DNA from: a virus
Strand: one strand, 5' to 3'
Length of the DNA: 64,000 nt
Virus record (IMG/VR): IMGVR_UViG_3300007511_001544
Span: 1-64,000 of that record
Shown: piece by piece, positions 1 to 5,760 of the stretch
Layout of the letters: every line of letters begins with the position of its first letter
How positions within the stretch are numbered: the first letter of the stretch is position 1
Made by a program: the position numbers and the translations under genes
Notes under the pieces: model-generated
The model's input: the letters and a program-made list of their open reading frames with translations, nothing else
Told to the model about the DNA's origin: nothing
Databases searched by the model: none

Positions 1-167
1 AAAATCGTACAGACCACAGTTGCGACAACCGAAGTCCAAACGACTGCTGAAAGGTAGTTGGTTTTTACTTTCTTGGCGGGTGGGGAGACATCAATAATCT
101 CAGGCTCGTACATAGAATTACGAGCGTCTTGTTCCATTTTTCTGTAGAAATCCCTTTCCCTACTCAT
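1..167 (-). CDS. Partial small membrane protein, C-terminus off the window
   Basis: An ORF opens at the ATG at 167 and runs off the left edge after 55 codons. The visible N-terminus (MSRERDFYRKMEQDAR) is charged and followed by Pro and Lys residues, then a hydrophobic stretch at residues 41-55 (LSAVVWTSVVATVVCTI) that looks like the start of a transmembrane helix, so the protein probably sits N-in in the inner membrane. There is no Shine-Dalgarno sequence. Instead a TATTTA hexamer lies 4 nt before the ATG, an arrangement shared with three other genes in the window. I do not recognise the family. Confidence 0.6.
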   Translation of the reverse strand, partial: MSRERDFYRKMEQDARNSMYEPEIIDVSPPAKKVKTNYLSAVVWTSVVATVVCTI

Positions 168-171
168 AAAG

Positions 172-177
172 TAAATA
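172..177 (-). promoter_or_regulatory. TATTTA element 4 nt before ATG
   Basis: The gap at 168-191 reads, on the minus strand, ...AAACTATTTACTTTATG. It has no Shine-Dalgarno sequence. The same TATTTA-N4-ATG layout occurs before the genes starting at 5164, 18215 and 39817. It could be a -10-like promoter giving leaderless mRNA or an SD-independent initiation signal; the sequence alone does not decide. Confidence 0.4.
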
Positions 178-191
178 GTTTGCGAAAGGGG

Positions 192-434
192 TTATTTCTT
201 TTTCTCGTCGTCCAGCGTTTTCTTGCTCTTTTTACTATCCGGCAAATGTTTCTCAATTCTAAAATTAAGTAATGGCTTGCCGTTGATGGTTGGTTGTCCG
301 AGTTCGTCAGTTCCGATTTCTTTTACGATTATTCTTTTGTTCTTGAATCTTCCGCCCAAAAGAACATCTCCAACTTTGATATCTAATTTCATTTCGTTTA
401 AATACTTCCGCCACTCTGTTAGTAGTTTTTTCAT
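192..434 (-). CDS. Small basic protein with capsid-targeting-like leader
   Basis: This 80-residue protein begins MKKLLTEWRKYLNE, the leader shared by five adjacent genes. It is an amphipathic stretch ending in Leu-Asn-Glu, which fits the (L/I)-x-E cleavage rule of T4-type prohead proteases. The body (residues 15-80) has a short beta-rich part with VGDVLLGGRF and IIVKEIG, which could be an SH3 or KOW-like barrel, and a Lys-rich tail (DSKKSKKTLDDEKKK). A basic packaged protein that binds DNA would fit, but that is inference. It follows the 435-1028 gene directly with a TAAATG junction, so translation is probably coupled. No family recognised beyond the leader. Confidence 0.75.
   Translation of the reverse strand: MKKLLTEWRKYLNEMKLDIKVGDVLLGGRFKNKRIIVKEIGTDELGQPTINGKPLLNFRIEKHLPDSKKSKKTLDDEKKK
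405..434 (-). repeat. Leader-coding repeat, copy 1
   Basis: These 30 nt encode the first ten residues of the 80-residue protein and match 999-1028 at 29 of 30 positions. The only difference is t against g within the Leu codon region. The coding sequence after the leader is unrelated in the two genes. Confidence 0.85.
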
Positions 435-1028
435 TTACGGCACCTGATACTCTTTTGTATCAACAATATCTATTTGATCAGATTTAAACACGATATAGGA
501 ATCGCCACCACCCTCAAAGGTGTTTTCATATTTTATGGAATCAAATCCCAAGGAGGAAAACCATTCTATAAACTCTTCCATCTCTTCTACGGGCTGAAAT
601 GATAAATCTTTAATATTTTCCCCAGACGGAGAAGTCACCACATCATCATAATAATCATTCACCATCTCGTCTGGAATTGCTGGGTGGGGTTCGCCGCCAA
701 AGCCTTCAAACATAGCCTGTAATATTGAATTGACTGACCAAGTTCCTGACCTGTTTTCTGGTAACTCCATCGTCTTGCCGCTGTCTAAATTAACTGTGTA
801 GAGGTAAACGGAGTCACCGGAGTTTATTTTTCCGTCTTTTTGTAATTTATCAGCGACGGTCAGAGCCGTCTCTTTTGTCCCAAAGTGAAAACCAACATCC
901 GAAGATATGGCTGGGTCGGCGGCCATCTGCTGCTGGAACCTATCAAATTTGGCGGGCGAGAGGTGGTAGAATGTTCCACCTGTATTTTCTTTCAAAAACT
1001 TCCGCCACTCTGTTAGGAGTTTTTTCAT
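435..1028 (-). CDS. ADP-ribosyltransferase-like protein with capsid-targeting-like leader
   Basis: The 197-residue protein starts with MKKLLTEWRKFLKE, ending in a Leu-Lys-Glu site. The body resembles the small ADP-ribosyltransferase-like domains found in phage polyvalent and MuF proteins. The opening strand TFYHLSPAKFDRF (19-31) has the family's YH-x-(S/T)-P layout, GFHFGTKETAL (46-56) fits the second conserved block, and a C-terminal GFDSIKY...EGGGDSYIVF (161-181) is the typical closing segment. The expected role is NAD-dependent modification of a host protein. T4 Alt is a precedent: an ART carried in the head behind a capsid-targeting sequence and injected. The start overlaps the upstream stop as ATATGA. 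Assignment rests on motif pattern only; the catalytic Glu is not certain. Confidence 0.6.
   Translation of the reverse strand: MKKLLTEWRKFLKENTGGTFYHLSPAKFDRFQQQMAADPAISSDVGFHFGTKETALTVADKLQKDGKINSGDSVYLYTVNLDSGKTMELPENRSGTWSVNSILQAMFEGFGGEPHPAIPDEMVNDYYDDVVTSPSGENIKDLSFQPVEEMEEFIEWFSSLGFDSIKYENTFEGGGDSYIVFKSDQIDIVDTKEYQVP
999..1028 (-). repeat. Leader-coding repeat, copy 2
   Basis: Second copy of the 30-nt leader-coding sequence, with one mismatch to 405-434. The high DNA identity with unrelated downstream sequence suggests recent duplication or exchange of the leader as a module. Confidence 0.85.
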
Positions 1029-1846
1029 ATCCCTACAGCCTCTGGGTATTTTGTTTTAGCGAACGCAATATATTTATCACGCAGTTCATTGTAAAAGAAG
1101 TCTTTCAGTTCTTCTTCTGTGTATTTTACTCTATATTCGCCGGGAGTTTCTTTCTCGTCTTCGGCGTTTATCTTGTCTCGGCGGCGGCGGAACATATCAA
1201 AGAATTGCTTGATACGCATGTCCAACGCTTCTGTGTAGGGCACCTTGTAATACTTTGCTCTTTTGTAGACCTCTTTGGTGTAGGTGTCCGTTTCAGAGTC
1301 CGAAGCATAATATCCACGAATGCCATCTATTTTATTGTAGTCCCAATTAAGTGGATTGAGAGGTCCTTTGGGTGGGTGAGCGGTGCCCAATACATCAGTG
1401 GTTTGGCCGCCGTGCTGAATTTCGTGGATAGTGATTGCTTTGAGTTCGCCGAGGTAAGCGTTGAGGTCTTGCTCGTTAAATCCGATATCTAAGTAGCTGT
1501 TGATTTTTATGTAGTCGTCTCGGCGGTCAGAGGGGTCACTCATGTGCATTCCGCCTATTTGAAACTTGTCGCCTGTTTCTTCCGCTAGTTTTTTATCAAT
1601 ATGGAAAGTAAACTCTGCTTTGTACATTTTATCTTCAAGTTCTTTTGGGAGGGTTTTGCCTGCTGAAAATGTTTTACCAACAACAAGAATTAAATCCTTG
1701 CGTGAGTTCTGAACATTCTCACTGGGAATAACCTCGTCAATAATATATTTGACGTGAGGTATCACCTTGCGGGTCAATTCTGTTGTGGCTGCTTCGTACC
1801 TTCCCTCTTGGAGAAAGCCTCGCCACTGTTCCATAATCAACTTCAT
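1025..1846 (-). CDS. Zinc-metallopeptidase-like protein with capsid-targeting-like leader
   Basis: The 273-residue protein begins MKLIMEQWRGFLQE (Leu-Gln-Glu site). Residues 139-145 read TIHEIQH, a HExxH zinc-binding motif preceded by hydrophobic residues, as in gluzincin or metzincin-type peptidases. About 40 residues on, DSETDTYTKEV (about 178-188) could supply the third acidic ligand. The region before it (75-130) is predicted to be mixed alpha/beta. The likely activity is peptide hydrolysis, in the head or in the host after injection, but no substrate can be read from the sequence. It ends in an ATGA-type overlap with the ART-like gene and follows the ParB-like gene by 1 nt. A degenerate, non-catalytic member is possible. 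Confidence 0.6.
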   Translation of the reverse strand: MKLIMEQWRGFLQEGRYEAATTELTRKVIPHVKYIIDEVIPSENVQNSRKDLILVVGKTFSAGKTLPKELEDKMYKAEFTFHIDKKLAEETGDKFQIGGMHMSDPSDRRDDYIKINSYLDIGFNEQDLNAYLGELKAITIHEIQHGGQTTDVLGTAHPPKGPLNPLNWDYNKIDGIRGYYASDSETDTYTKEVYKRAKYYKVPYTEALDMRIKQFFDMFRRRRDKINAEDEKETPGEYRVKYTEEELKDFFYNELRDKYIAFAKTKYPEAVGI

Positions 1847-1847
1847 A

Positions 1848-2714
1848 TTACTTGTCTTTTGGGTTCCAGTTTACTTCGCCAGCTTTCATCGCCGCCATTT
1901 TTGCTGTCTCTTTTGATTTTCCTTTAGCTGCGGTCTGTGGCATGAGCCCACGTTCAGGTCCAGCAGCGGCCGCCACCTGAGTAGCAGCAAATAAAGACTC
2001 GGCGTTATCAGCAATTTTGTTAATAACCTCCTCTCGGGTCTTTACCTGATAATGGGGAGCCAGAACTGCCGCAAGCTCTTCTGAGACTACCTTGGGGTTA
2101 CTTAATATTTTTACAATTGCCTCTCGGTCCCCATTTGTTTGAAATATATCCGTAGCGGCATCGGCTGGAACAAGGGGAACTGCTTTATCTACCGCAGCGA
2201 TGGCCAAATGAGCTAGCTTCAAAACGCCTTTAGGGCTATCTAATTTTCCGCCAACTTGAAAGTTATAGACTGGGATGGTGGCATCAGGATTGATCAAATA
2301 TACCTGGGACCATCTGTGGTGACCATCTACTATATATTTTCCGTTTGCCGTAATAATTCGCCCACCTACATTGGCTGGCTTTACTGATCCTTTGGCGATG
2401 GCGGAGCCGCCTTGAGGCGCTTGAGTTGAAAGGTAACCAAGAGAATCCGCTAGTCCAATCTGGCTTTGAGTTGGCTGAAGGTCTTTCACGGGTATATCCG
2501 CCTCTTCTACTGCCACCACATCATCTTGTGCTGCTTGATCTTCAATGCCCATATTTAAGAATTCTTGAAATTTGGGATCTTTGATGCTGTTTGCCAATTT
2601 GCCAACAAACTCTTCATAAGGAGCATCAATTAAGTCTAATAAAACTTTTCTTTTACTTTTATCATACTCTGCCTCTTTCAAAAAATTTCGCCATTCTGTC
2701 ATTAATTTTTTCAT
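1848..2714 (-). CDS. ParB/sulfiredoxin-like domain protein with capsid-targeting-like leader
   Basis: The 288-residue protein begins MKKLMTEWRNFLKE (Leu-Lys-Glu site). Its middle has the layout of the ParB/Srx fold: IPVKDLQPTQSQI (74-86) matches the opening strand and turn, and GKYIVDGHHRW (125-135) matches the nucleotide-binding box. Relatives with DGHHR include ParB-like nucleases and the free-serine kinase group, so the activity may be nucleotide hydrolysis or phosphotransfer. The C-terminal 100 residues are helical and Ala-rich (ATQVAAAAGPERG). It overlaps the next upstream gene by 4 nt and sits in a row of leader-bearing genes, so it is probably a head-packaged protein. Fold call is fair; function is open. 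Confidence 0.6.
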   Translation of the reverse strand: MKKLMTEWRNFLKEAEYDKSKRKVLLDLIDAPYEEFVGKLANSIKDPKFQEFLNMGIEDQAAQDDVVAVEEADIPVKDLQPTQSQIGLADSLGYLSTQAPQGGSAIAKGSVKPANVGGRIITANGKYIVDGHHRWSQVYLINPDATIPVYNFQVGGKLDSPKGVLKLAHLAIAAVDKAVPLVPADAATDIFQTNGDREAIVKILSNPKVVSEELAAVLAPHYQVKTREEVINKIADNAESLFAATQVAAAAGPERGLMPQTAAKGKSKETAKMAAMKAGEVNWNPKDK

Positions 2715-3322
2715 CGTGATTGTACGGTGTAAGTTTTTTGCTCACCGCCTCCAAAATTATCTGTACGGAAATCATCTTTCCTCATTACTGTAATTACTTT
2801 TATGGTGTCCGGACCTTTTCGCATATCCAAAACGGCTATGACGTTGAGGGCTGGAACTTTACCTCTGCCCACCATACGAATATGGAAAGGCTCATCGTTC
2901 GCAAGTTCGCCGTTCGCAAAGTCTTGAATGATTTTGCCGATGGCCATCTCAATTGCTTGGATGATGGCTTGGTTGGAAATCTTTTCGTCGTGGCGGAACT
3001 GGCGTTCCTTGCTGTGTCGGGTTCCCTCAAGGTCAGTATCTTTAAGATTGATAATGACGTTGATGCCTTTGACTTTGGTACTGTAGGCTTGGTCTGCATT
3101 TATGTCAGACATTTTATCTTCTTTGATGGCTGCTCGTCCAACTGTAATAACGCTTGTTCTATCTCTCTTATCGGTTACTTCTACCTTATAAGACTCGCCA
3201 TCAAATGATAGGACTTTGCCTTTGTTGGCGGCAAATAATCCACGAGGAAGTTTTACTATTTTTCCTACTAGACTTTTGTCTTCATTCAGGTATTTCCGCC
3301 ACTGTTCCATTAATAGTTTCAT
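2711..3322 (-). CDS. Two-domain protein with capsid-targeting-like leader, function unknown
   Basis: The 203-residue protein begins MKLLMEQWRKYLNE (Leu-Asn-Glu site). Residues 18-65 (VGKIVKLPRGLFAANKGKVL and on) look like a KOW or SH3-type barrel that could bind RNA or ribosome parts. Residues 100-200 carry RHSKERQFRHDEKIS followed by IIQAIEMAIGKII and VITVMRKDDF. The His/Arg-rich helix before a beta sheet recalls small BECR-fold toxins or RNases (RelE, BrnT, barnase-like), but I cannot align catalytic residues. The ATG has a clear GAGGAG Shine-Dalgarno sequence inside the end of the primase gene. It heads the leader-bearing gene row. Confidence 0.6.
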   Translation of the reverse strand: MKLLMEQWRKYLNEDKSLVGKIVKLPRGLFAANKGKVLSFDGESYKVEVTDKRDRTSVITVGRAAIKEDKMSDINADQAYSTKVKGINVIINLKDTDLEGTRHSKERQFRHDEKISNQAIIQAIEMAIGKIIQDFANGELANDEPFHIRMVGRGKVPALNVIAVLDMRKGPDTIKVITVMRKDDFRTDNFGGGEQKTYTVQSR

Positions 3323-3331
3323 TAATGCTCC

Positions 3332-4279
3332 TCATGCCATCAAAGCAATCTTGAATAAATAGGCATCAGAATCAATAAACGGCGCTTTGTCTTTCCGCTC
3401 TTGGAATACATCTGGTGGCATTTCTCCAATATCTTTATAGCCTGACGTGTCCATCAATCGAACTTCTATATCATAAGCCAGCAAAGCCTTCACAAGTTTC
3501 ATGGCTTTTTTGTGTGCGTCGTTGTCTAACCCCAGCAGAACTGGTGTGTCGTTTTTTACGATCTTCCTGAAAAGTCTGCTGTCTTCTCGTAGGGTTGAGC
3601 CGAGGAGCGGGATGCTGTTCTCACCAGCAACGATAGCATCAAAGACGCCCTCAACCAGAGTGACCTCTCGTTCCCAATCAATCAACAGTTCGTTAAATAT
3701 AATGTCTTTGTTTCCGGGTCCGTTCAAATACGGAGGCCAAATGTTGGGGTCATATGTGCGGGATGTAAAAAAGTTACAATAACCGTCTTCGTCAAATGAT
3801 GGGAGGATTATTCTGTTTTTGTATTCGCCGGAAGCACAGTAGCCTATCTTCCAAAACAGAATGTCTTTCCCTACAACGTCACGTTTGCGGAGATAGTTTA
3901 GGGCTAATCTTGCAGTGGTCGAATGAGAGCGACCAGTTAGTGTTTGAAACTCATTTGGAAGGTCAATTCTCTGCGGAGAATCTTCTTCCTTGGCGAATAG
4001 GTTGTCTAGGTCGCCTAGCTCAACATCGGCGTCAAAGTCCTTCCATCTATGGATGTGACTTATATCCCCCCAGCGACGTACAAGTCGTCGTAAGTTTTTT
4101 GTTCGCCAATCACATGCCCAACATTTAGCCACATTTTTGTCAAAGTTGACTGATAGTTTTGGCTTATGATGTGAGCAACATCTGGATTCGTACAGATACT
4201 CCTTACCCTGACGAGATGGTCTTCCCAGGATCTCGTCAAGGATTTTCTTTTTCTTTACTGAGTTGGGATCACTAAACAA
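3332..4279 (-). CDS. DNA primase, DnaG/T4 gp61-like
   Basis: The 315-residue protein has an N-terminal zinc-binding module with C34, H37/H38, C53 and C56 (CCSHH...CWAC) and a TOPRIM part with VTLVEGVFDAIVAG (the catalytic Glu) and VLLGLDND (the DxD metal site). This is the core of phage and DnaG primases, which lay RNA primers for lagging-strand synthesis. It is short compared with bacterial DnaG (about 580) and close to T4 gp61 (342), with no helicase domain visible. The start is a TTG directly after the TGA of the nucleotidase gene, with no ATG nearby, so translation is probably coupled. It stands beside other DNA metabolism genes. Confidence 0.85.
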   Translation of the reverse strand: MFSDPNSVKKKKILDEILGRPSRQGKEYLYESRCCSHHKPKLSVNFDKNVAKCWACDWRTKNLRRLVRRWGDISHIHRWKDFDADVELGDLDNLFAKEEDSPQRIDLPNEFQTLTGRSHSTTARLALNYLRKRDVVGKDILFWKIGYCASGEYKNRIILPSFDEDGYCNFFTSRTYDPNIWPPYLNGPGNKDIIFNELLIDWEREVTLVEGVFDAIVAGENSIPLLGSTLREDSRLFRKIVKNDTPVLLGLDNDAHKKAMKLVKALLAYDIEVRLMDTSGYKDIGEMPPDVFQERKDKAPFIDSDAYLFKIALMA

Positions 4280-4921
4280 TCAGAGTCCAAGTTCTTTGAG
4301 TTGTTCAATCGTTGCCGCAACATTGTCAGGGTCGTGCTTGATAGCGATGCCGCCACCCTCTCGGAACTCGTTGACGTACTTGTCTCGGTCGTCAATCAGA
4401 AGACCTTGTTTTCCGTTCCAGACTCCGTAGGGCTTCTTGCTGTCAGCCAAGTTGACTTTTTCCAGCGGAACACCCAGTTCCCGTTCAACCCACATCCGCT
4501 TGCCGACCTTAGAACCTTCAGCCATCGGGGCAGACAGAATCTCCAACCCTGGGATGTCTTTGATATAATCCCACAGTTCTTTGCCACCACGTTCCCAACC
4601 AAGGTTAGCCCACAACTCAACGTTGTCCTCTACCAGTCGGTACATGAAGTCTCGGATTCGCTTGTTGCGTCCAAGGCTTCCCTCTTGGTCAGAGCGGGCG
4701 ATGTGCCACCTGTTGATTTCTACGTCCCAGCCGCCAAGCTCTTTGGCTGCCGAGCGGGCAAGCTTGTAGAGCTTGTAATCAGGACTACCAGAGCCACGCA
4801 GGGCTTTGTACTCTTCCTGATTGCTCGCAATCTCTTGGAACTTTTCGTTCATATATTTTAGAACGCCGCCCTCAAAGTTGACGAGGACGCCATCCATATC
4901 ACTAAAGACTTGGTAACTCAT
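4280..4921 (-). CDS. 5'(3')-deoxyribonucleotidase-like HAD phosphatase
   Basis: HAD-superfamily protein of 213 residues. Motif I is FSDMDGVLVNFEGG just after the start, with Asp nucleophile and DxDG form, and the late acidic motif is LLIDDRDKYVNEF. GLEILSAP fits the Ser/Thr motif region. Phage and bacterial relatives dephosphorylate deoxynucleoside monophosphates, which would serve nucleotide-pool control. I place the start at the ATG at 4921. A longer reading from 4939 is possible, but its first codons (MEGG) are the Shine-Dalgarno GGAGGT of the inner ATG. A sigma70-like promoter lies just upstream at 4944-4971, so this gene may begin a transcript with the primase and the leader-bearing genes. 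Confidence 0.8.
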   Translation of the reverse strand: MSYQVFSDMDGVLVNFEGGVLKYMNEKFQEIASNQEEYKALRGSGSPDYKLYKLARSAAKELGGWDVEINRWHIARSDQEGSLGRNKRIRDFMYRLVEDNVELWANLGWERGGKELWDYIKDIPGLEILSAPMAEGSKVGKRMWVERELGVPLEKVNLADSKKPYGVWNGKQGLLIDDRDKYVNEFREGGGIAIKHDPDNVAATIEQLKELGL

Positions 4922-4943
4922 AGGAGCACCTCCCTCCATGAGT

Positions 4944-4971
4944 ATAATACCATTTGTTTTTAAGAAGTCAA
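4944..4971 (-). promoter_or_regulatory. Putative sigma70-type promoter
   Basis: On the minus strand TTGACT (4966-4971) and TATTAT (4944-4949) are separated by 16 nt in the short gap before the nucleotidase gene. A TATACT at 4941-4946 overlaps the -10. This is close to the bacterial TTGACA/TATAAT consensus and suggests early expression by host polymerase. The start point would fall within about 20 nt of the Shine-Dalgarno sequence or just inside it, so the leader would be very short. Confidence 0.45.
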
Positions 4972-4978
4972 GAAGTTT

Positions 4979-5164
4979 TTACTTCTTTTTTACGTCTGCC
5001 TTGCACATTTCTTCAGCTTCGGCTTTAGATAGTTTTGGCTTTCCTTTAAAGTTCTTGCGGGATTTGCCCGCTTGAGCACACGCCCATCGGCGTTGTTTTT
5101 CTGATTCTACTTCGTTAATAACTTCTTGTACCATTTGACGAAGCTGACTCATTGTAATCTTCAT
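4979..5164 (-). CDS. Small conserved protein with related N-terminal helix
   Basis: The 61-residue protein starts MKITMSQLRQMVQEVINEVE, an amphipathic helix related to the nearby leaders but without the Trp. It offers Val-Gln-Glu and Ile-Asn-Glu sites for a prohead protease. The body reads RRWACAQAGKSRKNFKGKP, then a helix (LSKAEAEEMCKADV) and a Lys tail, with two Cys. It could be a packaged protein or a small DNA-binding protein; I do not recognise a named family. The ATG has no Shine-Dalgarno sequence, only the TATTTA element 4 nt before it. Confidence 0.65.
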   Translation of the reverse strand: MKITMSQLRQMVQEVINEVESEKQRRWACAQAGKSRKNFKGKPKLSKAEAEEMCKADVKKK

Positions 5165-5168
5165 ATAA

Positions 5169-5174
5169 TAAATA
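5169..5174 (-). promoter_or_regulatory. TATTTA element 4 nt before ATG
   Basis: The gap at 5165-5179 reads TGTCATATTTATTATATG into the start codon. There is no Shine-Dalgarno sequence. Spacing to the ATG is 4 nt, as at 172, 18220 and 39822. Confidence 0.4.
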
Positions 5175-5179
5175 TGACA

Positions 5180-5749
5180 TCAATCAACTAAAACTATCTT
5201 TTCTGTTAAGAATCCCTTATTGTCTTTGTTCCGCAAAAGAAACTCACCAGCCCTGGCAATCACCACTGCATCCGCTCGATCATCGGTTCCCTTTTTGTAG
5301 TTTCTCCCGCCACGAGCCATCTCATACTTAAACGCTGTCTTCTCTTTCTCGATAACTGCTTCGATTACCATCTTTTTTCTTTTTGGTCCCTTTGTCCCTC
5401 TAGGAAAAGAAAGACCATAAAGAGAGCGGGCGGTATTGACATTGATGTAGGTGGGAGAAAAATCAAAACATTCGTAACAAATCCAAGAAATAATACCATT
5501 GAACTTGGCTAGCTTGATAATAGTGTCCGCACGAGACTTGCCGGGAAGAAACCTCTTCAAAGCTGTCTCGATAAAGACGTGCTCTATATTATATTCTGAC
5601 CGGAGAGAATAGAGTTCTGCTCCAATAAGCTCTGCCTTGTCGAAAGTTGTCTCGCATTTGGACAGATCCCAGTTCTCAGATTTTATCAGCTTAGGGTCCA
5701 AGACCGCACACCCAACCATGGTTGTTGATATGTCCAAACCTAAAATCAT
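5180..5749 (-). CDS. RuvC-like Holliday junction resolvase
   Basis: The 189-residue protein has the RNase H fold signature of the RuvC family: ILGLDISTTMVGCAVLD at the N-terminus (D6), HVFIETA with E61, and DDRADAVVIA near the C-terminus (D157 and D160). RuvC-like phage enzymes cut branched DNA before packaging, a role played by endonuclease VII in T4. The size is close to bacterial RuvC (about 170). A Lys/Arg-rich segment (RGTKGPKRKKM) before the last helix could contact DNA. The ATG follows the upstream stop by 11 nt without a clear Shine-Dalgarno sequence. It sits between the virion block and the replication genes. Confidence 0.8.
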   Translation of the reverse strand: MILGLDISTTMVGCAVLDPKLIKSENWDLSKCETTFDKAELIGAELYSLRSEYNIEHVFIETALKRFLPGKSRADTIIKLAKFNGIISWICYECFDFSPTYINVNTARSLYGLSFPRGTKGPKRKKMVIEAVIEKEKTAFKYEMARGGRNYKKGTDDRADAVVIARAGEFLLRNKDNKGFLTEKIVLVD

Positions 5750-5760
5750 AATTTAGTTTA

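Noticed and set aside
875-1492. 205-codon plus-strand frame across two leader-tagged genes
   Set aside because: It lies antisense to two well-supported genes, spans their junction, and its translation has no recognisable domain.
4922-4939. Upstream ATG for the deoxyribonucleotidase gene
   Set aside because: Its first codons form the Shine-Dalgarno sequence of the ATG at 4921, which directly precedes the conserved motif.
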